Shown: positions 36,762 to 46,007 of the stretch, piece by piece | Position numbering within the stretch: the stretch's first letter is position 1 | Layout of the letters: every line of letters starts with the position of its first letter | Assembly: GCA_035529075.1 (NCBI GenBank) | Contig: DATKXK010000018.1 | Location: 112,324-176,323 of the forward strand | Length of the DNA: 64,000 nt | Reading direction: 5' to 3' | Origin: Acidobacteriota bacterium | GTDB taxonomy: Bacteria; Zixibacteria; MSB-5A5; GN15; FEB-12 | Translations under genes and position numbers: made by a program | Notes under the pieces: generated by a model | Databases searched by the model: none | What the model was told of the DNA's origin: nothing | What the model saw: the letters and a program-made list of their open reading frames with translations, nothing else

Positions 36762-37447
36762 CCGGGCGCGAGTACAGGAACATGCTGGCGATCGATACGG
36801 CCACGATGCGCCTGAAACTCGCGCTGGCCTTCGGCCCCGACCGGCTGGTGAAATCAGACAACCGCATGGAACGCACTCACGGCCAGATGATCATGAAGAA
36901 AATAGACGAGCTTTTTCTCTCGGCCGGGCTGGCGAAGAAAATGCTGGACGTAATTGTCGTCTCGCGCGGTCCCGGTTCTTTTACGGGGCTGCGGATCGGC
37001 CTGGCGGCAGCCAAGGGGATATCCGCGGCCCTGGGCATTCCCGTAATCGGCGTGGACCTGTTTGAGCTGTCGGCCTATAAACTCCGCGACGTGGCAACGC
37101 CGGTGATTCTGCTGCTGCCGCATCGTCGGGACGAATTCTTTACCGCTGTCGTCGAACACGGGGCCTGCTCCATGGAGACGGTAAAAACTGTGCCACTCGG
37201 GGACGTCGGCAAGGTTGTCTCGGCCGGGCAGGTCAGGTTGGTGGGTGTCGATCCGGCGGCGATGTCAACCGAAGCGGCCGCCGCCGCGCACGCCGAAGTG
37301 CTGGAATATGACGCGGCCGATCTGCTGCACGTCGGGCTGCGCAAGCTCGCCGCCGGCGGGCCTGACGACGTCACGCGCCTGGAACCCCTCTACCTGCAGA
37401 AGTCACAAGCGGAGATACGGTTTGAAGAACGCCGGAAACGAAAATGA
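36758..37447 (+). CDS. tsaB: tRNA threonylcarbamoyladenosine biosynthesis protein TsaB
   Basis: A 229-residue ASKHA-fold protein, inactive as an enzyme but needed as the TsaD partner for t6A. It has LAIDTATMRLKLAL at the start, SRGPGSFTGLRIGLAAAKGI near residue 70 and EPLYLQKSQAEI near the end. It stands in the common tsaE-tsaB-rimI order. The 3' end overlaps rimI by 26 bases. Confidence 0.93.
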   Translation: MTGREYRNMLAIDTATMRLKLALAFGPDRLVKSDNRMERTHGQMIMKKIDELFLSAGLAKKMLDVIVVSRGPGSFTGLRIGLAAAKGISAALGIPVIGVDLFELSAYKLRDVATPVILLLPHRRDEFFTAVVEHGACSMETVKTVPLGDVGKVVSAGQVRLVGVDPAAMSTEAAAAAHAEVLEYDAADLLHVGLRKLAAGGPDDVTRLEPLYLQKSQAEIRFEERRKRK

Positions 37448-37910
37448 ACTGGCCGTTGTTCTTCGGCGCATGACCGAGGGCGACCTGGCTTCCGTGGTTC
37501 GGCTGGAGAGGCAGATTTTCCCGGATCCCTGGCCGCGTTCGGCTTTTGCCCGGCAGCCGGGCGATGAGAGTTGGGGTGCCGTTATCGCCGAATACGAGGG
37601 CCGGCTGGTCGGCTATGCCTGCTACCTGGTTGCCATCGGCGAGTGTCACCTTATCAATATCGCGGTCGATCCGGAGCACCGACGGAAATCGGTTGCTAAA
37701 CAGTTGCTGTTCTGTATCTTTCAGGTCGCTGTTGACAACGCGTGCAAGCTCATACGTCTCGAGGTTCGCGTGTCCAACGAGACCGCGATCGCCTTCTACC
37801 GGAGGTATGGTTTTGAAAAGCTCTGCCAGCGGCCCGAGTATTACCAACAGCCGCAGGAGGATGCACTGGTAATGGTCAAACCCCTGGAAGCACCTACGAA
37901 GAGTGAGTGA
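37422..37910 (+). CDS. rimI: Ribosomal-protein-alanine N-acetyltransferase RimI-like
   Basis: A 162-residue GNAT acetyltransferase: RRMTEGDLASVVRLERQIFPDPWPRSAF, then INIAVDPEHRRKSVAKQLL (acetyl-CoA loop), then LEVRVSNETAIAFYRRYGF. RimI acetylates the N-terminal Ala of ribosomal protein S18, and its gene typically follows tsaB. TTG 37422 is chosen as start because GGAG (37411-37414) lies seven bases upstream; ATG 37470 would remove the first strand of the fold. Open frame further upstream only shadows tsaB. Confidence 0.9.
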   Translation: MKNAGNENELAVVLRRMTEGDLASVVRLERQIFPDPWPRSAFARQPGDESWGAVIAEYEGRLVGYACYLVAIGECHLINIAVDPEHRRKSVAKQLLFCIFQVAVDNACKLIRLEVRVSNETAIAFYRRYGFEKLCQRPEYYQQPQEDALVMVKPLEAPTKSE

Positions 37911-37912
37911 CC

Positions 37913-38755
37913 ATGGAGTGGTTTAAAAAGGCAAAATCAGGTCTCGTAGCGCAGGAAAAGCGAGATATCCCCGAAGGACTGTGGACGAAGTGTCCCTCGT
38001 GCGGCGAGATCGTATACAGCAAGAAGATGGAGCAACTGTTCTGGGTTTGCCCCGGCTGCAACTACCACTTTCGTTACAGCAGCCGCAAATACATACAGTT
38101 GCTGCTTGACGACGGGCATCTCGAAGAGTTGGACACGAACTTGAAGTCGATTGACCCGCTGAAGTTTCGTGACTCCAAGAAGTACGTTGATCGTCTCAAG
38201 GCGGCCAATGAGAAATCCGGCGGCACTGAAGGTTTGATCACGGGGCTGGCGAAAATCGGCGGGATGGAGGTGTCGTTTGCGATCATGGACTTCACCTTTA
38301 TAGGCGGCTCCATGGGGTCGGCGGTAGGCGAGAAGGTCGCCAGGACGATTGAGCGCTCGGTCGAGCGCGAGATCCCGCTGGTTATCGTCTCCTGCTCCGG
38401 CGGCGCACGCATGCAGGAAGGCATCCTCTCGCTCATGCAGATGGCCAAGACCTCCGGGCTTCTGTCCAGGTTGGCTGAGAGGAAGATTCCCTACATTTCC
38501 GTCCTGACCAACCCGACTACGGCCGGCGTTATGGCCTCGTACGCGTCGCTCGGCGACGTTGTAATTGCCGAACCTAAGGCCCTGCTCGGATTTGCCGGGC
38601 CGCGGGTGATCCAGCAGACGATCGGGCAGGATCTTCCCGAGGGTTTCCAATCCTCCGAATTCTTCCTTGAGAAGGGATTCCTCGATAAGATCGTCGACCG
38701 CAAGGACCTCCGTGAAACCGTCATCCGGCTGTTGCGCTATATGGGGAAGGGCTGA
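37913..38755 (+). CDS. accD: Acetyl-CoA carboxylase carboxyltransferase beta subunit
   Basis: AccD forms the carboxyltransferase with AccA, making malonyl-CoA for fatty acid synthesis. The protein starts MEWFKKAKSGL and has a zinc finger with two CxxC pairs (CPSCGE and CPGC, residues about 25-47). The crotonase-fold domain follows with DFTFIGGSMGSAVGEK, SCSGGARMQEG and PTTAGVMASYASLGD. ATG 37913 is taken as start; GTG 37907 would add two residues. accA is not in the window. It shares one base with folC. Confidence 0.96.
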   Translation: MEWFKKAKSGLVAQEKRDIPEGLWTKCPSCGEIVYSKKMEQLFWVCPGCNYHFRYSSRKYIQLLLDDGHLEELDTNLKSIDPLKFRDSKKYVDRLKAANEKSGGTEGLITGLAKIGGMEVSFAIMDFTFIGGSMGSAVGEKVARTIERSVEREIPLVIVSCSGGARMQEGILSLMQMAKTSGLLSRLAERKIPYISVLTNPTTAGVMASYASLGDVVIAEPKALLGFAGPRVIQQTIGQDLPEGFQSSEFFLEKGFLDKIVDRKDLRETVIRLLRYMGKG

Positions 38756-40031
38756 TGGCACGACACAGCTATGCGGCGGCTGAACGCTTTATCCTCTCGC
38801 GGGAGTTCTTCGGCATGAAGCTGGGTCTGCAGAACATCACCGAGTTTGCCGACCTGATCGGCCGTCCCCAGGACGCCTACCCCGCCGTCCACATCTCGGG
38901 CACCAACGGTAAGGGGTCTACGGCAGCCATGCTGGCCTCGGTGATGCGGGCCAACGGGTACCGGACGGGCCTGTTCACCTCGCCGCATCTGGTTGACTTC
39001 CGCGAACGGATAACTGTCGACGGTGAGCGGATAACCAGACATGCCGTCATTTCGTTCATCGATCGGTATCGCAAAACCCTGGTAAAAAAAAACTCTCGTT
39101 CTTTGAGCTGATAACCGCTCTGGCCCTGGACTACTTCTCACGAACGCAGGTGGACGTTGCGATCGTGGAAACCGGTCTTGGCGGGAGGCTGGATGCCACC
39201 AGCGTGCTGCGGCCATGCCTGACCGTGACCACCAACGTCAGCCGTGACCACGTCGAGATTCTCGGCGCCACCTTAAGGCGCATCGCCGGGGAGAAGGCGG
39301 GTATAGTCAAGCCCGGGGTTCCTCACCTGATCGGAATCCTACCGGGCGAGGCCGAGAAAGTCATGCGTACCGTTTGCCGAAAGCTGGATGCGCCCTTTCA
39401 TAGTCTGAGAACGTACGACTTCGGGGCAGACAGCGCCCGGGGCCGGGTGGATTTCAACGGGCGGTGGTTTCGTGCGGCCGGGCTGTCGGTGCCGCTGCCC
39501 GGCAAACATCAACTCTACAACTGTGCTCTTGCCCTGGCGGCGGTCGACGTGTTGTGCCGCAGCGGTTTCAAATTCACGCGTCGCGCCGTAAGGCGGGGAC
39601 TTCAAGCCGTCGATTGGCCGGGCCGCTTCCAGGTGGTGAGACGTGACGGTCGGCCGACCCTGGTGCTTGACGTTTGCCACAACGCCGGCGGGGCACGAGC
39701 CTTTGTGGCAACCTTCGCGGCTCAGTTTCCCGGCCGTAAGACTTCGATCATCCTCGGCCTGGTGAAGCGAAAGGAGCACCAGTTGATCGTCAGGGCACTT
39801 TCGCGCGTGGCCGCAGACTTCTCCCTTGTCCCGCTCAGGACAAAGCGTTCGACCAATCCCCGGGAACTCCTGGCCCAACTTGACTGGACTTCAATCCCCG
39901 TCAGGGCATACGGCCGGTTGGGCACCGCCTACGGTCATCTGTTGAAATCTTCCGGGTCAGACGATATTATAACGGTGACAGGCTCTCACTATCTGGTAGG
40001 TGAACTGCTGCGGGATTATATGCGAGTATGA
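38755..40031 (+). CDS. folC: Folylpolyglutamate/dihydrofolate synthase, split by a frameshift at an A9 run
   Basis: FolC adds Glu to dihydropteroate and to folates. The first frame (38755-39111) has the ATP loop SGTNGKGSTAAML and TSPHLVDFRERITVDG, then stops. The second frame carries SFFELITALALDYFSRTQVDVAIVETGLGGRLDATSV and the rest to 40031, including NVSRDHVEILG and DVCHNAGG. The two halves join without loss if the ribosome shifts -1 at 39084-39093, where nine A precede C. So the protein is complete apart from one missing base or a slip. folC is usually essential when single-copy, so slippage or a sequencing error is more likely than loss of function. Confidence 0.88.
39084..39093 (+). other. 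Homopolymer slip site in folC
   Basis: Nine A (39084-39092) followed by C read as GTA AAA AAA AAC in the first frame. The last seven bases, A AAA AAC, form a classic -1 slippery heptamer, and a -1 shift there enters the second folC frame exactly. Confidence 0.7.
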
Positions 40032-41413
40032 AGAAGAAATCGTCCAGGAAACCTGCGAAGACCGGGCCAAAGGCCGTGTCACGGGATCAGGCTAAGTTCG
40101 CTGCGGCCGTGGAGTCGGTGGCCGACCTCAAGGGGCAGTTGGAGGAGAAGGTCGGGCTGCTCAGCGCCACCAACCGGCAACTGAAGCGCAAGATATTCGA
40201 CCTGTACACGATTTTCGAGATCAGCCGGAATTTCAACGCTGTCCTGGACTACCAAACGCTGCTGGACAGCTTCATTTTCACCTGTCTCGGCCAAGTTGGA
40301 GCTCTCAAGGGGACTATCTTCCTGAAGCGCGACGGCCAGTCGGACCGGTTCTATCCGGCCAAGTCCAAGGGCTCGGGAGACCTGCCGGGACCGGATCAGT
40401 ACTTCTCCGCCGATTCGCAGTTGGCCAGATACCTCACCAAACTGAATCGACCGTCTCTGACCGGGGACCTGCTCAAGAGTATCTCGACCACGAGCGAGCA
40501 GGAAATTCTTCAGTCGTTTGAGTCGGGCATTGTCGTCCCCCTGATTTACCAGACGCGACTCAGCGGCATCTTTGCCATGGCCGATAAGATCTCCGGGCGG
40601 GAGTTCAACGTCGACGACATCGAATTCCTGTCCATTCTCGGAAATCAGATAGCCGTTGCCATCGAGAACGCCCGCCTGTACGAGGGGGAAAGGAACGCCA
40701 TCCAGCAGCTTCGAGCCGCTCAGCAGCAACTCTTGTATTCGGAGCGTCTGGCCGCGCTGGGTGAAATGTCGGCGAAAATCGCGCACGAAGTGAACAACCC
40801 GCTCGGGATCATCAAGAACTACGTCGCCCTGCTGCAGCGTTCGGTGGGCAAAGACAGACCGGAGGGCGAGTATGCCGAAGTCGTCGGACAGGAGATCAAC
40901 AGGATTGCCGACATAGTAAAGCAGCTTCTGGACTTCCATCGGCCCCGCAGCGTTACCCGGAAGCGCGTAGACGTGGCGAGCGTGATCGACGAGGTGCTGG
41001 TCCTGATGGAGCGGCAGTTGGCGTCGAGCAGAATCGAGGTGCGTCGGGATTTCGACGTGAAGGGTGCACACGTGCAGGGTTCCCCGGAGAACCTCAAGCA
41101 GGTCGTGCTGAATCTTGTGATAAACGCGCGCGACGCGATGAGTGAAGGCGGCTGCCTGACCGTGTCCGTCGGCGCTGAGCAGGGCGAGGTCATCATCGGC
41201 ATTGCGGACACGGGGCCGGGCATATCTCCTGAACTTATCCCGCGGATTTTCGAGCCGTTTTTCACCACCAAAGAGCCGGGCCGCGGAACGGGGCTGGGAC
41301 TTTCCGTCTGTTACGGCATCATACGCAATCACAACGGGTCGATAACGTTCAAGAACCTCGAGTCCGGCGGTTGTTTTGAAATCCGGCTGCCGGCTGGCCC
41401 GGAGAAGGAGTGA
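40028..41413 (+). CDS. Cytoplasmic GAF-domain sensor histidine kinase (NtrB-like)
   Basis: A 461-residue soluble kinase with a very basic N-terminus (KKKSSRKPAKTGPK), a coiled coil, and a GAF domain at about residues 60-215 (FEISRNFNAVLD ... ILGNQIAVAIENARLYE). The acceptor is His253 in AKIAHEVNNPLGIIKNY, the NtrB-type H box. The ATPase boxes are LVINARDAM, DTGPGISPE and GTGLGLSVCYGI. No membrane segment is present, so it senses an internal signal. It overlaps folC by 4 bases, and the next gene starts 2 bases after it. It may phosphorylate the receiver of that protein or of the NtrC-family regulator at 43657. Confidence 0.88.
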   Translation: MKKKSSRKPAKTGPKAVSRDQAKFAAAVESVADLKGQLEEKVGLLSATNRQLKRKIFDLYTIFEISRNFNAVLDYQTLLDSFIFTCLGQVGALKGTIFLKRDGQSDRFYPAKSKGSGDLPGPDQYFSADSQLARYLTKLNRPSLTGDLLKSISTTSEQEILQSFESGIVVPLIYQTRLSGIFAMADKISGREFNVDDIEFLSILGNQIAVAIENARLYEGERNAIQQLRAAQQQLLYSERLAALGEMSAKIAHEVNNPLGIIKNYVALLQRSVGKDRPEGEYAEVVGQEINRIADIVKQLLDFHRPRSVTRKRVDVASVIDEVLVLMERQLASSRIEVRRDFDVKGAHVQGSPENLKQVVLNLVINARDAMSEGGCLTVSVGAEQGEVIIGIADTGPGISPELIPRIFEPFFTTKEPGRGTGLGLSVCYGIIRNHNGSITFKNLESGGCFEIRLPAGPEKE

Positions 41414-41414
41414 C

Positions 41415-43556
41415 ATGGCGGCGCCTGCCGAAAAGATTGTCGTTATCGACGACGAGAAGCGGATGTGTGATTCCCTCGAAGCCCTGCTTCAGGGGAACGG
41501 TTACGAGGTGACCAGTTTCCAGAATTCCGCCGACGCCATTGAGGCGATCCGGCGCAAGAGGGTGGATCTCGTCATAACCGACATCAAGATGCCGCTAATG
41601 GACGGCCTGGAAATCCTCCGCGAGGTCAAGAAGATCGATGATGGGATTCCGGTCATCCTGATGACGGGGTACGCCTCGCTGGATACGGCCCTGGAGGCAA
41701 TCGCCAAAGGGGCGTACGATTACCTGCTCAAGCCGGTGGAGTTCAATCTACTGGAGCTTGCCGTCAAGAGGGCGCTGGAGAAGCGGCGGGTCGAGCTGGC
41801 GCAGTTGCGCCTGATGGAAGAATTAAAGCTCTCCAACATGATCCTCCAGCGGCGCGTCGGTGAACTCAACGCCCTGTACGAGGCGGGCAAGTCGATCGGC
41901 TCGTCGGCTAACCTCTCTGAACTGCTTCGCCAGATCGTGGTGCTGGCCTCGACCGTCACCGAGGCCAGGATCGGCTCGATCATGCTGCTTGACGAAGCCC
42001 GGGAGCATCTGACAATCGAGGCGGCCATCGGCCTGGATGAGGAGATCGTACAGAACACGCAGCTCCCGATCGGCGCCTCCATCGCCGGCTACGTTGCCAG
42101 GAGCGGCGAAGCGTTGATAGTTAAAGACGTTGAGCACGACGAACGCTTTCAACGGATCAACAACGAGCGGTACGGAGCGGCCTCACTGCTGTGCACGCCC
42201 CTGAAAATCAAGAATACCGTCCTGGGCGTCATCAACATGGCCCACAAGGAGGATGGCGGATCCTTCACCGAGGACGACCTGCGCCTGCTGACCACCTTCG
42301 CCTCTCAGGCGGCCGTGGCCGTGGACGACGCCTACCAGTTTGAGAAAAGCCGCCGCCGGTTGACCGAGTTCGAGATTCTGCACGAGATTCAGACCGAGCT
42401 GCATACTCTGGCCTCGCTGGCCAGCTTTAGGCGGATTCTCGTCAGAAAGTTGCGGCTGGTTTTCCCCATTGACTACGCCATCTGGTTCAACGTCGACCGC
42501 TCGGCCAGGCGGCTGGTACCCGACGGTGCCGTCGGACGGAGCGACATCCCGCTGACGGAAAGCGGCCGCATAGACCTGTCGAAAGTCGACCGGGCCGAGG
42601 TTTCTCTTCATGACATCGACCTCCATGAGCTGGATCCGCGCGATACGCCCGCCCTCACGCTCTTTCTGAGCGAGAAGCTTCGCTCCAACGAGCATTACAC
42701 CAGCCCCCGTGGGGCCTTCATGGCGGTCCCCATCGTTCGCAGCGGCGAACTGGCCCACGTGTTCTGTCTCGGCGCCGACAGCGACCGGGCTTACGGCGAA
42801 GATGACGTCTCACTGGCCCGGCTGGTTATCAACCAGGCGGCCGTATTGTTCGAGAAGGAACGGGCGCTCCTGAACGCAACGCGACTGCTCACCATGGGCA
42901 ACATGATCTCGGAAATCTCGCATGACCTGCGAAAACCGCTGACCTCCATCCGGGGGGCCCTGCAAATTCTTCGCGAACGCTGGCCGAGTATCGCCGAGAA
43001 GTCTGATTTGTTCGAAACCGCCGAAGAGGAAGTTCACCGGATGAATGACATGGTGCGCGAACTCGTCGACTTCTCGAACCCCAATAAGTACGAGACGACC
43101 AAGCTGGATCTCCGCCAGGTGGTCCTTCGGGCCTCGGAGCTCGTCGGGCCGGATCTTCGCAAATACCACATCCGGTTCGAGTGCGAATTCGACGAGGCCG
43201 ACTGGGAGGTAATCGTCAACAAGAACCAGATCCTCGAAGTGTTCCTGAATCTCTTCATGAACGCCATCGATGCCATGCCCGACAGCGGCACCCTCAGCGT
43301 CAGGGGTCTCGTGGAACAGCCCGAATACAAGAAGGGAAAGTACCTGGCCGTCAAGGTCATCGATACGGGCAAGGGGATGAGCAAGAAGGAACAGGCCCGC
43401 ATGTTCGAGCGCTACTATACGACCAAGGAAACCGGGACCGGCCTCGGCCTGGTGGTGGTAAACCGCATTGTCGCGGCCCACAACGGGACCCTCAGCGTAC
43501 AGTCGAGCCTGGGCAAGGGCACCACCTTTTCCGTGTACTTCCCCCTGGTCTCCTAG
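41415..43556 (+). CDS. Hybrid protein: receiver, two GAF domains and histidine kinase
   Basis: A 713-residue soluble signalling hub. The order is receiver (residues 1-120, Asp56 in TDIKMPLMDG), coiled coil, GAF 1 (about 150-310, LYEAGKSIGSSANLSELL ... LTTFASQAAVAVDDAYQFEK), GAF 2 (about 335-480), then kinase with His503 in ISEISHDLRKPLTSI and boxes LFMNAIDAM, DTGKGM and TGTGLGLVVVNR. An N-terminal receiver before a kinase suggests a relay: an upstream kinase, probably the one at 40028, sets its activity. ATG 41415 follows AAGGAG; an open frame to 41376 is not used. Confidence 0.87.
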   Translation: MAAPAEKIVVIDDEKRMCDSLEALLQGNGYEVTSFQNSADAIEAIRRKRVDLVITDIKMPLMDGLEILREVKKIDDGIPVILMTGYASLDTALEAIAKGAYDYLLKPVEFNLLELAVKRALEKRRVELAQLRLMEELKLSNMILQRRVGELNALYEAGKSIGSSANLSELLRQIVVLASTVTEARIGSIMLLDEAREHLTIEAAIGLDEEIVQNTQLPIGASIAGYVARSGEALIVKDVEHDERFQRINNERYGAASLLCTPLKIKNTVLGVINMAHKEDGGSFTEDDLRLLTTFASQAAVAVDDAYQFEKSRRRLTEFEILHEIQTELHTLASLASFRRILVRKLRLVFPIDYAIWFNVDRSARRLVPDGAVGRSDIPLTESGRIDLSKVDRAEVSLHDIDLHELDPRDTPALTLFLSEKLRSNEHYTSPRGAFMAVPIVRSGELAHVFCLGADSDRAYGEDDVSLARLVINQAAVLFEKERALLNATRLLTMGNMISEISHDLRKPLTSIRGALQILRERWPSIAEKSDLFETAEEEVHRMNDMVRELVDFSNPNKYETTKLDLRQVVLRASELVGPDLRKYHIRFECEFDEADWEVIVNKNQILEVFLNLFMNAIDAMPDSGTLSVRGLVEQPEYKKGKYLAVKVIDTGKGMSKKEQARMFERYYTTKETGTGLGLVVVNRIVAAHNGTLSVQSSLGKGTTFSVYFPLVS

Positions 43557-43656
43557 AACCCCTGCAGAATTTTGCCGAAAATCCGCAAAATAACTGAAGA
43601 ACCAGCTTGATTTCTAAGGCTCTCTGCCGATACTTAGACAAGCCGGACCCCAGAAG

Positions 43657-45078
43657 ATGGCAAAAGAAAAGACTAAAATCCTTGTTATCGACGATGACCC
43701 GAAGGTCTCCTGGATTCTCTCCGAGGGGCTCGACTCCAGTTTCAATTTTGTCTCGGCGCGTGACGGCGTCGAGGGCATTCAAATGATCTCCACGGAAAAG
43801 CCGATCCTGGTTCTTCTGGATATCAAGATGCCCGGAATGACCGGGCTGGAAGTCCTCGAGAAACTCAACAAGCTCGAGAACCGCCCGGAAGTGATAATGA
43901 TTTCCGGCCACGGGGACACCAAGTACGTGGTAGAGTCGATGAAGCTGGGGGCGGCAGAGTTCATTGACAAGCCGTTCGACGTCCGTGAGGTGGAGATACA
44001 CATCAACGGCGTGCTTGAACGGATGCGCCTGAAGAAAGAGGTTACTGACCTGAAGAAGGAACTTCAGGTCCGCGAGCATTACGGCAGTTTCGTCGGTGAT
44101 TCCCAGGCCATGGCGCGCGTCAAGGGGATCATCGAACAGGTGGCAGACTCGGAGCTTACGGTGCTCATTCGTGGAGAATCGGGAACGGGCAAGGAGATCG
44201 CCGCCCGTTCACTTCACGCTCTTTCCAGCCGGAAGGTTCAGCCGTTTGTGAAGGTAAACTGCGCCGCCATCCCTCGGGACCTGCTGGAGGCCGAGTTGTT
44301 CGGGTACGAGAAGGGGGCGTTTACAGGCGCGCACAAGAACAAGCAGGGCCGTTTCGAGTTGGCCAACAAGGGTACAATTTTCCTTGACGAAATCGGCGAC
44401 ATGCCCATGGAGTTGCAGTCCAAGCTCCTTCAGGTGCTCGAACAACAGGAGTTCGTGCGCGTCGGCGGCATCCAAAACATCCACGTCGACGTGCGCATCA
44501 TCTGTGCCACCAACAAGAATCTCGAGCAGGCCATAAAAGTGCAGGCTTTTCGCGATGACCTGTTCTACCGGCTCAACGAGATTACGCTCTTCCTGCCCGG
44601 CTTGCGAGAACGCCCCGAGGATATACCGCTTCTGGTCGAACATTTCCTCGACATGTACAACGACCAGTATACGCGGCAGCAGCCCCCCGTATCGCCCGAG
44701 ACCATGGGCAGGCTGACCGAGTTCAGTTGGCCGGGCAACATCCGGCAACTGGAGAACATGATCAAGCAGGTGGTGGTCAGGGGAGATGAGAGTATTATTG
44801 CCGAGTTGATAGTATTAGCCGGCGAGAATTTGCCGGAATCGGTCTTCGGGTCCTCTTCGCCGCCGGCCGATCCGGCATTGACCACGGAACCGGCGCAGCA
44901 GGACTATTCGCTGAAGCACCGCGTCAGCAGGACAATTGCTGCCGAGGAAAAGCGGATGATCAGCGAAGTCCTGGGCAAGACCAACTGGAATCGGCGTAAG
45001 GCCGCCGATCTGCTGCAGATCAGCTACCGCTCCCTTCTGTACAAAATCAAAGACTACCAGCTTAACGCTGCCAAGTAA
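43657..45078 (+). CDS. Sigma-54-dependent response regulator (NtrC family)
   Basis: A 473-residue enhancer-binding protein. The receiver has Asp55 in LLDIKMPG. The AAA+ domain has Walker A GESGTGKE (173-180), the sigma-54 contact loop GAFTGA (220-225) and Walker B IFLDEIGDM. A linker is followed by the Fis-type helix-turn-helix (NWNRRKAADLLQISYRSLLYKIK) at the C-terminus. It activates sigma-54 promoters after phosphorylation. A 100-base gap separates it from the two kinases upstream, likely its partners. The strongest sigma-54 promoter in the window is that of flagellin (30802), a possible target; this link is inference. Confidence 0.94.
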   Translation: MAKEKTKILVIDDDPKVSWILSEGLDSSFNFVSARDGVEGIQMISTEKPILVLLDIKMPGMTGLEVLEKLNKLENRPEVIMISGHGDTKYVVESMKLGAAEFIDKPFDVREVEIHINGVLERMRLKKEVTDLKKELQVREHYGSFVGDSQAMARVKGIIEQVADSELTVLIRGESGTGKEIAARSLHALSSRKVQPFVKVNCAAIPRDLLEAELFGYEKGAFTGAHKNKQGRFELANKGTIFLDEIGDMPMELQSKLLQVLEQQEFVRVGGIQNIHVDVRIICATNKNLEQAIKVQAFRDDLFYRLNEITLFLPGLRERPEDIPLLVEHFLDMYNDQYTRQQPPVSPETMGRLTEFSWPGNIRQLENMIKQVVVRGDESIIAELIVLAGENLPESVFGSSSPPADPALTTEPAQQDYSLKHRVSRTIAAEEKRMISEVLGKTNWNRRKAADLLQISYRSLLYKIKDYQLNAAK

Positions 45079-45282
45079 GCAACGCTCACCTGATCCGACC
45101 TGTTGGAAGTCTGTGCATTTTTTGAGCAGTCGGTTGCACAGTTGTGACTTGGTTTGCGCTTCACGAGCCGGTCTTCCGGCGCCAATCGGACCACAACCTC
45201 ACCTCTATGCCCCGGTCTTTTCAGGAGTAACGCCGCCTTAGTGCCTGCTGCATAGAAAGCTGACAGGTCCTCATACCCGCCA

Positions 45283-45303
45283 CAACTATCGGAATGATAG
45301 TTG
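45283..45303. promoter_or_regulatory. Perfect dyad CAACTATC-N5-GATAGTTG upstream of the GGDEF-like gene
   Basis: Two 8-base arms (45283-45290 and 45296-45303) are perfectly complementary around GGAAT. The site ends 19 bases before the ATG at 45323, where it could be an operator or a leader hairpin that touches the ribosome site. No T run follows, so it is not a terminator. Confidence 0.5.
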
Positions 45304-45322
45304 CTTACCAGTAAGGTGCTGT

Positions 45323-45814
45323 ATGCAATATGCGGATTTGAGAGTTGAGAGGCACACCCATATGATGGTCAGCCAGAGAGAGCCGCTCGGTCAGTTGTCT
45401 GAGTCATTTGTTGCGCGCGCCGGCATCGAGTTGAAACGGGCTGAGCGGTATCGAGTATTTGTGGCCCTGTCCGTTTTGGACATGGAGTTCACCAAGGAGT
45501 TCTTCACCGAAGTTGAGTATGCCCCGGTGATGGATGGCATTCTCGGCGTCGCGCGTAACTCCGTCCGAGCGTGTGACTACGTATCGCTCGTCGGGCCGCA
45601 TCATGTCTGCCTGCTCTTTCCCGAGACGTCGCGCCAGGGAGCCGAGGTCGCCCTTCGGCGGATCGGTGATTCCATCCGCGAAGAGCTGGCCCGCCGGACG
45701 GACAAGACAATCGATCAGGTGATTCCCGTGGAATTGTCATCGTATCCGGACGCGGCGGGGGCCAGGACGGTCGAGGATTTTCTGGAGGAGTTGCAGCACC
45801 GCGCCAGAAACTGA
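45323..45814 (+). CDS. Degenerate GGDEF-like (nucleotide-cyclase fold) protein
   Basis: A 163-residue protein that follows the diguanylate cyclase fold pattern: ELKRAERYRVFVALSVLDMEF, then SVRACDYVSLVGPHHVCLLFPETSRQGAEVALRRIGDSI. The signature GGDEF is replaced by GPHHV (residues 91-95) and the second metal Asp region is altered, so it should not make c-di-GMP. It may act as a binding or partner protein. It stands alone behind the NtrC-family gene, with a dyad upstream and a terminator downstream. The fold assignment is by pattern only. Confidence 0.65.
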   Translation: MQYADLRVERHTHMMVSQREPLGQLSESFVARAGIELKRAERYRVFVALSVLDMEFTKEFFTEVEYAPVMDGILGVARNSVRACDYVSLVGPHHVCLLFPETSRQGAEVALRRIGDSIREELARRTDKTIDQVIPVELSSYPDAAGARTVEDFLEELQHRARN

Positions 45815-45848
45815 AAAGCCTTGGGCCTGCTAAGACCCATTCCCACAA

Positions 45849-45887
45849 GAAGGTCGTCCACCCCTCTGGATGGCCTTCTTCTTTTTT
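45849..45887 (+). terminator. Rho-independent terminator after the GGDEF-like gene
   Basis: A 12-base stem (45849-45860 with 45867-45878, two G-T pairs) around CCCCTC is followed by TTCTTTTTT. Confidence 0.85.
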
Positions 45888-46007
45888 CCCCGATGAGGCG
45901 GGCCGGTCTGAGTTTGCCCGGGCTGAGCAGGACCCGGCAGAAAGGGCCACGGAGAAACATATCCGCGGCCCTAAATAACATCTTGTTTCGGCTGTTGTCC
46001 GGCTTGC

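Noticed and set aside
38755..40031. Two separate genes in the folC region
   Set aside because: Both halves match consecutive parts of one FolC protein and join exactly at the A run.
45100..45180. Sigma-54 promoter for the GGDEF-like gene
   Set aside because: TTGGAAGTCTGTGCA has GG and GC too close together (8 instead of 10 bases).
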